DNA from: Brachyhypopomus gauderio
Lineage: Eukaryota > Chordata > Actinopteri > Gymnotiformes > Hypopomidae
Assembly: GCF_052324685.1 (NCBI RefSeq)
Contig: NC_135228.1
Coordinates: 10,085,386-10,149,385 of the forward strand
Direction of reading: 5' to 3'
DNA length: 64,000 nt
Part shown: in pieces, positions 1-10,660 of the stretch
Layout of the letters: each line of letters starts with the position of its first letter
Numbering within the stretch: position 1 is the first letter of the stretch
Made by a program: the position numbers and the translations under genes
The notes under the pieces: generated by a model
Seen by the model: only the letters and a program-made list of their open reading frames with translations
What the model was told of the DNA's origin: nothing
Databases searched by the model: none

Positions 1-65
1 TTAAAAAGCTTAGTGAAAAATAATGTGTCATAAAACAACAATGAGGTAAAATACACGGCACTTAC

Positions 66-1021
66 TTTAGGAATTTGGCATATTCTGGTTCTTTCCAATA
101 AAGCAAATACTTCAGGTAATTCACAAAAGGTTTTTCTCTCAGGTAGCCTCTTTGAGCTAAAACTAGAAAGCAAAACAAACGTAAAAGGTCAAAAGGTATC
201 TACCAATTTTTGTATCCTGCAATAAATGCAATTATTTGCACAAGCTTATTAAAGATTCAGGCTTCAATCGTTCATTTTAACGTTAGGAGAGATGCTCACT
301 TAACTTATTTACGCCAACAAATATTAACCAAGAACATTAAAAAATGGCTAAATCGACATCTTTGAGTTTATAGAATAACAAACAATGGGTCCTGTGGGAG
401 TATTTAAGATCTGAAGGGAAAAAAATAACTTGAAGCTATTTCACACTTGTGCTTACATTTGCTTACATTAATTCAGCCAAATCAATGTAGGTAACTAGGT
501 ATGTCCAGTTTTCTTAGATCATGTGAACATCCCAAAACACTCGATGGAAAATCCGAAAATACAGAAAGGTCTGGGTGCTCCCCGTGCACAGTGAAAACTG
601 CGACTTGACGAGAGTTATAGTTTGTATCTTAGTCTGCTACATCACTATTAACTTAGGTTAGCTGACTACTAAAGTGACTAACGTTAGTGTGTAGCAGCTA
701 GGTGAACAATCAAGTAAACAAGTATTTTAACTTACAGTTAAGGTAATTTGGGTTGGCCAAGCATTGGACAAACTCCAACTCCGACTGGAACCGGTTCCTC
801 GATTGCTCTTCTGCACAGGTAAAGATGAGTTTTAGTAAACAACGATACGACTATCGACTAACTATTAGACACTAGATCTTAGCTAGTTAGCCGTTTTCGC
901 TAGCTAGCTTTGTGTGTGTCCAAATATAGTTAAATGTGAAGCGTTGGGTTGTTGTTAGTAAGAGCTAGCTAGTTAGCTACTCACGGAAAAGCTTTATTTG
1001 TCGTTACAAACCTGTTTCCAT
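66..1021 (-). CDS. med31: Mediator complex subunit 31 (exons 1-3, 3' end off-window)
   Basis: MED31 is a small conserved subunit of the Mediator middle module, which links transcription factors to RNA polymerase II in the nucleus. Three minus-strand coding exons are visible. Exon 1 (1012-1021) holds only ATGGAAACAG. Exon 2 (736-810) encodes [20 protein letters not shown] and then NYLN. Exon 3 (66-162) encodes [16 protein letters not shown] and continues through [16 protein letters not shown]. The GT-AG borders keep one frame: exon 1 leaves 1 base, exon 2 leaves 1, exon 3 leaves 2. The [19 protein letters not shown] and [16 protein letters not shown] blocks are the family signature. About 60 of the usual ~130 residues are present; the C-terminal half lies left of base 1. 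The start codon is chosen because it fits splicing and the short acidic N-terminus of the family. Identification is firm. Confidence 0.93.
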
Positions 1022-1540
1022 AACACCAGCCTTTGCACACGACCGAATACAGGACCGGTAATTTCAACAAACCATGTAATCGTGCAATATAATACTAAAA
1101 TTATGTTGAATTTATTAAAGTAGCGCTAGGTTCTTCATTGAAACTTCAGCGCTTCCCGTTCTCTAGGCCATATTTGTCATCAAGCTGTTCTCAGTGACGT
1201 ACATAATGACTTTTTACGACAGTCGAGCGTGTCGCTATGTCGGAAATTTTGACTGCGCATGCGCGGAATTGTACGTCATTTCCGATAAGTCTTACGGCTG
1301 CTGCTGCACGAATACGGCATACCCAATTTGGACTACGCATGGGCGTCAAACTAGACACTTGAATTATAATATTTTACAATAAAAACGCGTGAAAACCAAT
1401 GCTATGATAAATGCTTATATGTGCATTCGTTATAATTATTAACGTAGTTTTAAAAATATTTTTTAAAGTTTTAAATATATATTTTTAAGTACTTATAAAA
1501 TCAGCATTCCAAATAATTTTGTAATAATTTTGTTGCTTTA
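1022..1540. promoter_or_regulatory. Upstream region of med31
   Basis: This stretch lies just upstream of the med31 start codon and has no convincing gene. A 62-codon reading frame at 1194-1382 resembles nothing I know. The region contains CpG-bearing, promoter-like sequence around 1190-1340, including the GCGCATGCGC palindrome described separately. From about 1380 it becomes very AT-rich. Confidence 0.45.
1246..1279. promoter_or_regulatory. NRF1-like palindrome with CRE-like half, repeated at 33925-33958
   Basis: The core TGCGCATGCGCG fits the binding consensus of NRF1 (nuclear respiratory factor 1), and a TACGTCA CRE-like half-site follows. The whole 34-bp block recurs exactly, in inverted orientation, at 33925-33958 upstream of the integrase-Ulp1 gene. 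It lies about 230 bp upstream of the med31 start. Binding is inferred from the motif only. Confidence 0.5.
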
Positions 1541-1560
1541 ACCCAGGGGTCGGCAACCTA

Positions 1561-2547
1561 TATGGGGTCAAAAAAGGGTCATAAAGATTTTGCATTTGTA
1601 AAACAATAGTCACAAATGTACTGAAACTTGCAACTGCGTTTAAACAACTACATGCATGTAAAATCCATCTCCACAAATGAACTGGAATGTGCAAATGTGG
1701 AAAAATATTTCAAATGTATAAAAATATATATTTTTTTAATTTGTAGAAAGAAATTGCATTTGTAAATCCAATGTTGTGAATGTGTGAATCATATGGAATT
1801 TGTGAGGTTGTAAATGTAACAGTGAGCGTTTTTCAGTGTGGAGGTAAAAATTCTCGCATTCACCTTCTCTGCTGCAGTTGCGAATCTCTTGCTGCAGTTG
1901 CGAATTTTGACCCTGTTTTGACACCTAATTTATGGGACCAATAGGAAAGCTTTAGCTGGACCAATCAGATTGCGAGGTTGTTTAACCAATCATAACACTG
2001 ATTTGGTGCTGTCACTCAACTTCGGCGCGCTGTTGGAACACGCCTCCCAATCTTTGTTATGGCGCTTCCAGGCACAGACACAATGGAGAGTCAGGTAAGG
2101 AGCAATGCTAGATCATGTTTCTTTAGCAAAACGTTCGTTTTAAAGAAGAAAACAGACAGGCTCTGGGCAGTAGTTTTATTTATACTACTGACTGTGGTGC
2201 TAGCTTTGGATAACTGTAGCCAATTAATTAACCATCGTTAGCTAGCTAGATAAACAGCCTGCAGCAGCAGAGTATTTGAACATAGCAAGAGAAGTGCATC
2301 CCGTTTGTTTTGCTCCATAATTTCCCCCCGTTTTTATATAAATGCAGCACAATTATCTTGTGTAATGGCAGACAGACTGTATCTTTTGATTCCTTTTGGT
2401 TCTGCAGCCTAGCTAACTAGCTAGTTATCTAGGCATTTGCTGATCTTCGGTCAGCTTATGAAGTAGAAAAAAACACCGTAGGACACTAGTTAGCCAGTAT
2501 ATCAGAACACACAATAATTGTACAGTACCTCTTGCTTTACTAGTAGT
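1561..2547 (+). repeat. Left terminal inverted repeat of the IS3EU-like element
   Basis: This arm is the inverted partner of 5311-6292, with only scattered single-base differences and small indels. A 60-codon frame at 2059-2241 occurs in mirrored form in the other arm (5615-5797); it reflects repeat identity, not a gene. The sequence is rich in GCTAGCTAG-type runs. Confidence 0.85.
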
Positions 2548-3011
2548 TTTTAATTGTGTCAGTCTTCAACATTCAACATTGCTCTAATTAGCTGTCATTT
2601 ATTTATTTTTTTGTAATACTATCTAGTGAGTTTTTTTGCTTAAAACTGTTCATGATTCCATTCCATAAGTGCAGGCAGTGATCTTTTTCACATTAATTTT
2701 AAAAATCATCACAGCACAAGTGCAGTAATGCAGTACTCAGTAAGTTACCACTAGGAATGGTTGTACTAAAGTGCTCATATTTGCCAGGTAGAGGGATCAG
2801 CAGCCTGTTTGGGGCTGATGAAATTGTGCCTTCACAATGTGCTGTGTACCCTATGATTTTTATACCAGTTACCACTGTTATTTACAATTAGTTTTGTTTT
2901 TTATGTGTCTGATTAATTTGAGTTAAAACACAGTACACTACATTTAATTTAGCCATGGATGTTTAAGCTGAAGGATGTTTTAATAGACAAATATCATGAT
3001 CTCATTCCCAG

Positions 3012-3682
3012 GTGATGATTGGAAGCGAAATCTTGCAAAGACTACAGGCGAGGTTGGAGCACACCCTTCAGAGGCAACCTCTGTATCTGAGAATACAGTA
3101 CCTTTGTTGATGCTGGTGTTACAATTACCCCTGCACTCTCTCCTGGCAGAATAGAAAGGCTTTGGCAGGACGTGTGGAACAGTGTGACCAGTATCTACTA
3201 TGATTTACTCCATTTTCTCAAAGAGGAAGATGTCCTGGACTTGGCCTACAGTGTACATCTCTTCTGTGTCCAGTATGTTTTCATACCACAAATCCAGGAC
3301 GACCTAGATGCAGGATGACCATTCACTATTGGTCTAATCCAAAGTCCTGATGACTATCCTGACTCTGTTGAGGTTTGTGGATTTTCTCCATTGTTGGTGA
3401 TTTTATCATAGTAAAATTATTTTAAGTAAACACTTTCTTAAATGTGTCTATAGTTAAATCCAAATGTTTTCATTTCAGGATTTCAACTACTTGCATTTCG
3501 AAGTCACAGATGTGGATCAAATAGGAATTCAGGTTCCTGCACTGGTGTGTCCTTTGCCCAACAAACACTTAGAAATGCTCAGAGAGTGATTTGATCCTGT
3601 TGCTCATTCAGCATGCTTTGGGGAGGATATTTACAGGGCACTGGTACAGTATGTTGAAGGTGTGATTGAATCAAGTTGTTAG
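3012..3682 (+). pseudogene. Decayed integrase-core transposase, C-terminal exons
   Basis: Two exon-like blocks are joined by a GT-AG intron (3373-3478). The first (3012-3372) contains SPGRIERLWQDVWNSVTSIY and VHLFCVQYVFIPQIQDDLDA. These match the C-terminal half of integrase-core transposases of fish IS3EU-type elements, where RIERLW carries the last catalytic acid. The second block starts FNYLHFEVTDVDQ. In-frame stops break it, for example TGA after the DDLDAG motif and after LEMLRE. The N-terminal catalytic part is missing, so it cannot encode a working transposase. An equivalent copy lies 11840 bp downstream with the same stops. Confidence 0.55.
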
Positions 3683-5310
3683 TCCCTTGCATTAACATGC
3701 TTGCAGCCCATTTTATGATGTGTTTAAGTTTATTTTTAACATTTCTTTACACACTTGATCACAATTGATGGGTGATATTTGATCTTTAACTGAAGCAGCT
3801 GTTTTGAACAAGAGAAAATGAATAGAAAATAAAATGTGCATTTGAAACAACGCATAATGTCTATTCATTCAATAAAACTATTTAAAAAATGATCATTTTA
3901 CTGCAACAATGTTCTTTTGAACAGCTGTTAACGTAACAACCGAAACATTGTAGGGCAGGAGAATACACTGTTCACCTATGTGTAACTAGCTCTGTGAACA
4001 AACATATAACTGGCAAAATAAACACAAGGCTGTAGATAAAATCTTCAAAATAGGTTAATCCAAGCCAAAGCATGTGTCACAGGTTGCTATACATGAATTT
4101 AAATCTCAACTGAAGTCTTTAAAGTTAGTGTAGTGGCCTGGTAGGCGGAGGGACTTGAAACATGTAGATGCCTTCGGGAGACTGCCCTGAACTATCAGAA
4201 GATGGGACCTTCCATCCGGTCCAAAACTGGACAAGGCCCTTCAGTGATGATTGAGAAGCTGCAAAAAAAAGAAGCAGTGCAGTGTTCCTTTAATAATTAA
4301 GGAATAGTAATGAAGCTAATTAGAAAAAAAAAGTGTTGCATCATGCACCTATATTGATTTTACGCACGGATATTTTTAAACAGTTTTTTAAACAACTTGC
4401 TTCATATATATTGGTGGCTTTTTTGTTTTATCACCTGTTGCGATAAACTCGTGAAGTTTCAACTGGGTAGTCTTCATCCTCCTCATCCGTATTTTCCAGG
4501 GGCCACAATATCTGGTTAAGGACCATCTATTTGAGACACAGCACAAATATTTAATGTGGGGTGGGAATAGAGGATTTCACATCATATAAATAATAAATAA
4601 ATATGAAACACTCGACACAAACCCTATGATTTAATCTTTCAAAAAAAAAACACTTGTGAATTTATAGCCTAATCATAGTATTTGTGTCAAGTGTTTCATA
4701 TTGTTACCATAGGTACAATTTAAGGTACTGTTATTTGTCACTCATACAGACAAAAATATTTCTCACATGAGGCTTGATTTCAACGTCTCTCTCACGGGAG
4801 AACATAAGAGGAATTACATCCTTCCTTTCTGTAAGTAACTGCCAAACGCAGGTCTCCTTCAGGCCCCGTCTGAAAAGCTTAATCTGTTTTTCTGTTCTTC
4901 CCAGGACCTGAGAGGGGAGGAGGGGAGGGGACAGAATTCAGCTTAGCATGAAATATCATGATATTATTGTATTGAATATATAGAGATTTAATTACCGTTC
5001 CATATCACGCTGAACACTGGTTGTGGACGCAGGACAATGTGGAGTACTTGGACCCTGCACTCCTGAGTGGGCATTTGACACCAGACAAAACTCTGCACTG
5101 CTCTCTCAATTATGGAGTTCTGTTCATGTGTACCAAAAACACAATAATAAACTAACTAGCAATGCCAATATTACAACACTTAAGTTGTAATATTTTTAAG
5201 TTAAAAGCACATTTCAAATGATTGCAGGGGATCATACTGTAAATGAGTAATTTCATACATTTTCTGAATTTCCTGAAGTCAGTTAATTAAAAGTTATGTT
5301 GATCATGCTA

Positions 5311-6292
5311 ACTACTAGTAAAGCAAGAGGTACTGTACAATTATTGTGTGTTCTGATATACTGGCTAACTAGTGTCCTACGGTGTTTTTTTCTACTTCAT
5401 AAGCTGACCGAAGATCAGCAAATGCCTAGATAACTAGCTAGTTAGCTAGGCTGCAGAACCAAAAGGAATCAAAAGATACAGTCTGTCTGCCATTACACAA
5501 TAATTGTGCTGCATTTATATAAAAACGGGGGGAAATTATGGAGCAAAACAAATGGGATGCACTTCTCTTGCTATGTTCAAATACTCTGCTGCTGCAGGCT
5601 GTTTATCTAGCTAGCTAACGATGGTTAATTAATTGGCTACAGTTATCCAAAGCTAGCACCACAGTCAGTAGTATAAATAAAACTACTGCCCAGAGCCTGT
5701 CTGTTTTCTTCTTTAAAATGAACTTTTTGCTAAAGAAACATGATCTAGCATTGCTCCTTACCTGACTCTCCATTGTGTCTGTGCCTGGAAGCGACATAAC
5801 AAAGATTGGGAGGCGTGTTCCAACAGCGCGCCGAAGTTGAGTGACAGCACCAAATCAGTGTTATGATTGGTTAAACAACCTCGCAATCTGATTGGTCCAG
5901 CTAAAGCTTTCCTATTGGTCCCATAATTAGGTGTCAAAACGGTCAAAATTCGCAACTGCAGCAAGAGATTCGCAACTGCAGCAGAGAAGGTGAATGCGAG
6001 AATTTTTACCTCCACACTGAAAAACGCTCACTGTCACATTTACAACCTCACAAATTCCATATGATTCACACATTCACAACGTTGGATTTACAAATGCAAT
6101 TTCTTTCTACAAATTAAAAATATATATATTTTTATATATTTGAAATATTTTTCCACATTTGTACATTCCAGTTCATTTGTGGAGATGGATTTTACATGCA
6201 TGTAGTTGTTTAAACGCAGTTGCAAGTTTCAGTACATTTGTGACTATTGTTTTACAAATGCAAAATCTTTATGACCCTTTTTTGACCCCATA
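5311..6292 (-). repeat. Right terminal inverted repeat of the IS3EU-like element
   Basis: This is the inverted partner of 1561-2547 and ends at TGACCCCATA, next to the AACCTA target duplication. Open frames here (5615-5797 and 5758-6015, minus) mirror those of the other arm and are not genes. Confidence 0.85.
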
Positions 6293-6400
6293 AACCTATG
6301 GCACGCGTGCCACCGTTGGCACGCCGAGGCATAATCACTGGCACGCAGCACGCTGGACCAGCATCAGCAAAAAAATGATACATTAATATAAATTATTATA

Positions 6401-6881
6401 TTAATGGATTATACTTTCGCGAGTGACCGTAGCGCGCGACTCCGCACGCACACCTCGCGCGAACGGCGGAGGCGTTTATACTTGGCGATCGATCGCGATA
6501 TAATGCTTAATTTGTGTCCATTTACACCTCCCCTCCGCTAACAATTTACACTCGCCACACAACCCCCCCCCCTCCCCTGCTTTAACCCATTGAGAACGTG
6601 CTTCTCAATAATTTGACATTATTTCTAGATTAAATACCATAAATCATAACCTATACTACCCAAAGCTACAGAAATGTTGCATATTTAGCTTTGTTTATTC
6701 ATGCTTACTAAGTTTGTTTGTTTATTTGGTTTCATTTAACATCACTATTAATGGCCACTAATTTAACCTAAAGCATGTCCTAAACATCTATACTAAAAAA
6801 GTATAATCTGTATCAGGAGGAGTGTTTGGTCACTAGGGAAAAATACAACAAAAACAGACAGTACCTTATTAACATTTAGAT

Positions 6882-6883
<2 letters not shown>
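6401..6883. other. No gene seen; CpG-rich then AT-rich intergenic sequence
   Basis: The 6410-6500 part resembles pieces near 10985-11040 and 40440-40520 (CGCGAGTGACCGTAGCGCG-type motifs next to AAAGTATAA). This suggests a short dispersed repeat. The remainder is AT-rich with no coding signal. Confidence 0.4.

Positions 6884-6951
<68 letters not shown>
6884..6951. repeat. (TG)n microsatellite
   Basis: This is an uninterrupted TG dinucleotide run of about 33 units. The matching run in copy B (18725-18786) is shorter, one of the few differences between the two duplicated segments. The Cys-Val reading frame across it is an artefact. Confidence 0.95.
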
Positions 6952-6952
<1 letters not shown>

Positions 6953-7011
6953 TTTAAAAGCTCATTCAGGATTCAAAAGTGTTTATTGTCACAGAAGTCC
7001 ATCATATGTAA

Positions 7012-8513
7012 TACACTGCTCAAAAAAATAAAGAGAACACTTAAACAACACAATATAACTCCAAGTCAACCACACTTCTGTGAAACCAACCTGTTCAGTT
7101 AGGAAGCAACACTGATTGTGAATCAATTTCAACTGCTGTTATGCAAATGGAATAGACAACAGGTAGAAATGAGAGGCAATTAGCAAGACCCCCCCTATAA
7201 AGGAGTGGTTCTGCAGGTGGGGACCACAGACCACTTCTCAGTACCTATGCTTTTGGTCACTTTTGAATGTTGGTGGTCCTTTCACACTCGTGGTAGCATG
7301 AGACGGCCTCTACAACCCACACAAGTGGCTCAGGTAGTGTAGCTCATCCAGGATGGCACATCAATGCGAGCTGTGGCAAGAAGGTTTGCTCTGTCTGTCA
7401 GCGTAGTGTCCAGAGGCTGGAGGCGCTACCAGGAGACAGGCCAGTACACCAGGAGACGTGGGGGAGGCCGTAGGAGGGCCTCCTTTGTGCAAGAAGGAAC
7501 AGGAGGAGCACTGCCAGAGCCCTGCAAAATGACCTCCAGCAGGCCACAAATGTGCATGTGTCTGCACAAACAGTTAGAAACCGACTCCATGAGGATGGTA
7601 TGAGGGCCTGACGTCCACAGATGGGGGTTGTGCTCACAGCCCAACACCGTGCAGGACGCTTGGCATTTGCCAGAGAACACCAGGATTGGCAAATTCGCCA
7701 CTGGCGCCTTGTGCTCTTCACAGATGAAAGCAGGTTCACACTGAGCACATGTGACAGACGTGACAGTCTGGAGACGCCGTGGAGAGCGATCTGCTGCCTG
7801 CAACATCCTTCAGCATGACCGGTTTGTCAGTGGGTCAGTAATGGTGTGGAGTGGCATTTCTTTGGAGGGATGCACAGCCCTCCATGTGCTCACCAGAGGT
7901 AGCCTGAGTGCCATTAGGTACCGAGATGAGATCCTCAGACCCCTTGTGAGACCATGTGCTGGTGCGGTTGGCCCTGGGTTCCTCCTAATGCAGGACAATG
8001 CTAGACCTCATGTGGCTGGAGTGTGTCAGCAGTTCCTGCAAGATGAAGGCATTGAAGCTATGGACTGGCCCGCCCGTTCCCCAGACCTGACCTGAATGAA
8101 TGTGTTGCACCACAGACTGTCCAGGAGTGGGCGGATGCTTTAATCCAGGTCTGGGAGGAGATCCCTCAGGAGACCATCCGCCACCTCATCAGAAGCATGC
8201 CCAGGCGTTGTAGGGAGGTCATACAGGCACGTGGAGGCCACACACAATACTGAGCCTCATTTTGACTTGTTTTAAGGACATTACATCAAAGTTGGATCAG
8301 CCTGTAGTGTGTTTTTCCACTTTAATTTTGTGTGTGGCTCCAAATCCAGGCCTCCATTGGTTAATAAATTTGATTTCCATTGATGATTTTTGTGTGATTT
8401 TGTTGTCAGCACATTCAACTTTGTACAGAACAAAGTATTCAATGAGAATATTTCATTCATTCAGATCTAGGATGTGTTATTTGAGTGTTCCCTTTATTTT
8501 ATTGAGCAGTGTA
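7012..8513 (+). mobile_element. Tc1/mariner element, inactive (copy A)
   Basis: The ends are TACACTGCTCAAAAAAATAA and its inverse TTATTTTATTGAGCAGTGTA, bounded by TA on both sides as for Tc1/mariner insertions. The interior holds a broken Tc1-type transposase on the plus strand. The defects are shared exactly with copy B (18847-20348), so the element died before the duplication. Confidence 0.9.
7352..8254 (+). pseudogene. Tc1-like transposase, frameshifted and lacking the last catalytic residue
   Basis: Tc1 transposases cut and paste the element with a DDE/D triad. The helix-turn-helix part ([20 protein letters not shown]), an AT-hook-like stretch ([10 protein letters not shown]), the first acid in LFTDESRF and the second in LMQDNARPH are readable, but in different frames. 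At least two frameshifts occur, near 7490-7600 and 7745-7760. After WPARSPDL the reading stops, and the block that normally carries the catalytic Glu plus the following residues appears deleted. The C-terminal SMPRRCREVIQARGGH motif follows in another frame. The gene is non-functional. Confidence 0.85.
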
Positions 8514-8630
8514 CAACCAGCCACAAAACAGAAGAAAGTTTTAGGCTGCCTTGTTTAATCTATTAACTTGTATAACAATACATGTGTAACTGCAATGTGT
8601 TTTGGAGAAAAAAATTGGCATTTATGTTGG

Positions 8631-8927
8631 TGTGACGGGCAGGGTGAGCGAAATAAAATGGAAGCGATCATGCCAAGTCTCAGGGAAAAAGTATGGTTTA
8701 ATGAAGAAAGTGTGCAAACCAAAAACCCGTGACTTGGATCCAAATTAAGGATATAATAACCAGCGGTCAACTGGTACAAAGACAAGACATATATAGACGA
8801 ACAAACGACCCCCAGGTGGGACGAATCACGGGCTCCGCCCACCTGAGGGACGCACACAACGCAACGATTACAGGACAGCTGCCGCTGTAGACGGGGGCGA
8901 CCAGTAGGGGGCCTGCCGTACCGTGAC
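8631..8927 (-). mobile_element. 297-bp solo LTR, family shared with 20466 and 34896
   Basis: It begins TGTGACGGGC and ends CCGTGACA (TG...CA, inverted complementary ends). It matches the 297-bp copies at 20466-20762 and 34896-35192, so it looks like a solo LTR. The flanks GTTGG and GTGGG are an imperfect target duplication. A poly-A tract of about 29 bases follows. The orientation given is tentative. Confidence 0.65.
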
Positions 8928-8932
8928 AGTGG

Positions 8933-8967
<35 letters not shown>

Positions 8968-9031
8968 AGCCACGACTTTATAATAAAACACAAAAACAAA
9001 AAAGCTTTTTGAAAACAACAACAAAATACAA

Positions 9032-9590
9032 CTACAAAAACATTGAATTAACCTTAAGGCCCATTAGATCAGCACAATTACAAAGAAACGTTTCCATGTC
9101 CTCCTGGAGTTCAAAAGTAAAGGTAAATGGATCCCTTGACTCCTCACATCCATTCTCAAGCTCACTCAAAGCCTCAAGAGCATTCTGTTGATCCTCAGCA
9201 CTCATTTTCATCACAGCAGGCTCAGTCACCTTCCCAGCAAAGAGTTCTGTGTGGCTGTGAATCCAACACAAAGCTCTTTTGAGGTCCCTCATGATGCGTT
9301 GTTGCTATATGAAATAAAGAAAATCCCCAAAAGCAATACGTTAAAAAGAATATTTGGTAGGTGACTTTTATATACTTTTATATTCAATATGTCAAATAAA
9401 ACATAACTTACATTGCTGTTATTTTTTGCAGTGCTGTCACTTTCAGCTAGTCCATCTGACTGAAGTGGACCAACAGTGGACCTTGGCACCCTGAAGAGAG
9501 GCTCCAAGTTCCCCTTTAGTAAAAGAGGGGCTTCTTCTGCCCAGTAGGCAAACCTCTGTCCATGTCTTGGAGTAAAATTAACATCATTTT
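9032..9590 (-). pseudogene. SMC5-hinge-like gene fragment, two exons (copy A)
   Basis: Two minus-strand exon-like blocks splice in frame. The upstream one (9412-9590) contains FAYWAEEAPLLLKGNLEP and ends ..AKNNSN at a gtaagt donor. The downstream one (to 9304) starts QQRIMRDLKRALCWIHSHTE and contains ELQEDMETFLCNCADLMGLK. The spacing of KVTEPAVMKM, FTFELQEDMETFL and GLKVNS resembles the hinge region of SMC5, a DNA-repair ATPase. The similarity is recalled, not searched. No ATPase motifs are present, and the reading stops just after VNSMFL. BEL sequence abuts its 5' side, so the gene was broken by that insertion. Confidence 0.35.
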
Positions 9591-10509
9591 TGTAGAGGCG
9601 CTTCGTTTCTTTCACCAGTTTCTTGTGCCACCTTTGCCTCTGAGTAACAACCAGTATTGAAAGACGCGAGTGAGATAGAATCCTCTTTAAATGTTTACTT
9701 ATAAACATCAGACATTACATTGAACTCAACATGACTCGGTCCAAAAACTGTGTTGCTTCCAAAAACTCCAACTGACGTCTGTCCGTCCTAACTTAAGCAG
9801 GAAACAAAAAGGGTTACTGACGGAAGCTGAAAGTACAGAAATTTCTTCAAACTTATACATTACTAATTTCTGTTTTCATTTTAGAGAATGCAACAATTAT
9901 GGATTATTATTATTAATTATCTTCATCATATTTTAACCTCTTTAACTAAATTATTTTATACAATAAATTAACCCTTAACTGGCTCTTACATTACCCGGCC
10001 CCTAATTGGTTAGGCAGGAGGACTAAGCTATTACAAACTTAAACATTAAGAGCCTACTACCTATACTTCAAATGTTCATGAAGACCAACTTGTCTTCCTT
10101 TGTTAGTCGTCTACATCACTTCTTTCAACAGACACAGTTTATTTACAGGCCTTTCCAAAGTGTTGGTCCTTGTCTTCAATTTCACTCTCCGCACCATTCC
10201 ACTGGAGTCTGGCATTGTTTCAACTACCTTCCCCATGACCCAGGAGTTGCGAGGGGAAGAACTATCCACTAATAGCACGACATCTCCCATCATGAAGTTT
10301 CTTCTAGGTTTCAGCCATTTCTGGCGCTCCTGAAGAAGGGGTAGGTATTCTCGTGTCCATCTAGACCAGAATAAATCTGCAAGATATTGGACTTGCTTCC
10401 ATCTTCTTCTTGCATACATGTCATCTTTGCAGAAGGTGCCTGGAGGCATGATTGGCTGGGACTTCAGAAGCAATAAGTGATTGGGGGTTAAAGGCTCGAT
10501 GTCGTTTGC
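9591..10509 (-). mobile_element. BEL/Pao fragment: 3' LTR and end of pol (copy A)
   Basis: Positions 9591-9990 are the same 400-bp LTR as in the complete element at 21428-28847. Positions 10111-10509 encode the last ~120 residues of its ORF, including [15 protein letters not shown]. The sequence then stops abruptly at the duplication breakpoint inside the coding region. It is a partial copy made by duplication, not by retrotransposition. Confidence 0.9.
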
Positions 10510-10660
10510 GGAGAAACTGACCCGCGCATGCGCAACTCCGCTCCGGTTCAGCTACTCAGCACAGCGGTGAGAATGGCAGAAAGTGCATCAGACTTAATAA
10601 ATTTTTTTACAAAAAAAAAGCTAAACTAAAATCAGCGGCGAAAATGACGTAATCGCGGTG
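10510..10660 (+). pseudogene. hAT/ZBED-type transposase N-terminus relic
   Basis: A CpG-rich leader with GCGCATGCGC precedes ATG at 10574. The reading MAESASDLINFFTKKK has the look of the start of fish hAT/ZBED transposases. A one-base slip in the A-run then disrupts the frame. Nothing further of the gene is recognisable. Assignment rests on a very short stretch. Confidence 0.3.

Larger units (their letters stand above)
1561..6292 (+). mobile_element. IS3EU-like DNA transposon with ~985-bp terminal inverted repeats
   Basis: The element begins TATGGGGTCA and ends TGACCCCATA, with AACCTA duplicated on both sides (1555-1560 and 6293-6298). The left arm 1561-2547 and the right arm 5311-6292 are near-perfect inverted copies. 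Between them is a decayed integrase-core transposase gene (3012-3682). A 6-bp target duplication, TA-starting ends and an integrase-core transposase together point to the eukaryotic IS3EU group. That assignment rests on recalled family traits, not a search. The rest of the interior shows no other coding potential. Everything from 2018 onward recurs at 13858-18132. Confidence 0.6.
1544..6400. mobile_element. hAT-type transposon remnant split by the IS3EU-like element
   Basis: CAGGGGTCGGCAACCTA at 1544-1560 is a typical hAT terminus. Its sequence resumes at 6293 as AACCTATGGCACGCGTGCC. The IS3EU-like element at 1561-6292 sits exactly in this join, flanked by the duplicated hexamer AACCTA. The far end of the hAT element is not evident. 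Only the 5' fragment (17 bp plus roughly 100 bp after 6292) is supported. Confidence 0.5.
2018..10509 (+). repeat. Segmental duplication, copy A (8.49 kb)
   Basis: This block is nearly identical to 13858-22346 (offset 11840 at the left edge, 11837 at the right). The few differences I see are isolated substitutions, for example near 2062, 2140, 2830 and 2875, plus length changes in a poly-C run, the (TG)n tract and a poly-A tract. The left edge falls inside the IS3EU-like inverted repeat and the right edge inside the BEL/Pao ORF. Copy A keeps the intact left flank of the IS3EU-like element; copy B keeps the intact right flank of the BEL element. Confidence 0.93.

Noticed and set aside
2059-2241. 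60-codon frame also found at 5615-5797, 13899-14081 and 17455-17637
   Set aside because: It lies in the IS3EU-like inverted repeats; the copies reflect repeat identity, and no family or splice context supports a protein.
6887-7102. Cys-Val repeat frames over TG tracts (also 18728 and 48224)
   Set aside because: Translation of a dinucleotide microsatellite.
7398-7806. 116- and 126-codon minus frames (also 19233-19641)
   Set aside because: Antisense to the Tc1 transposase remains; no domain.
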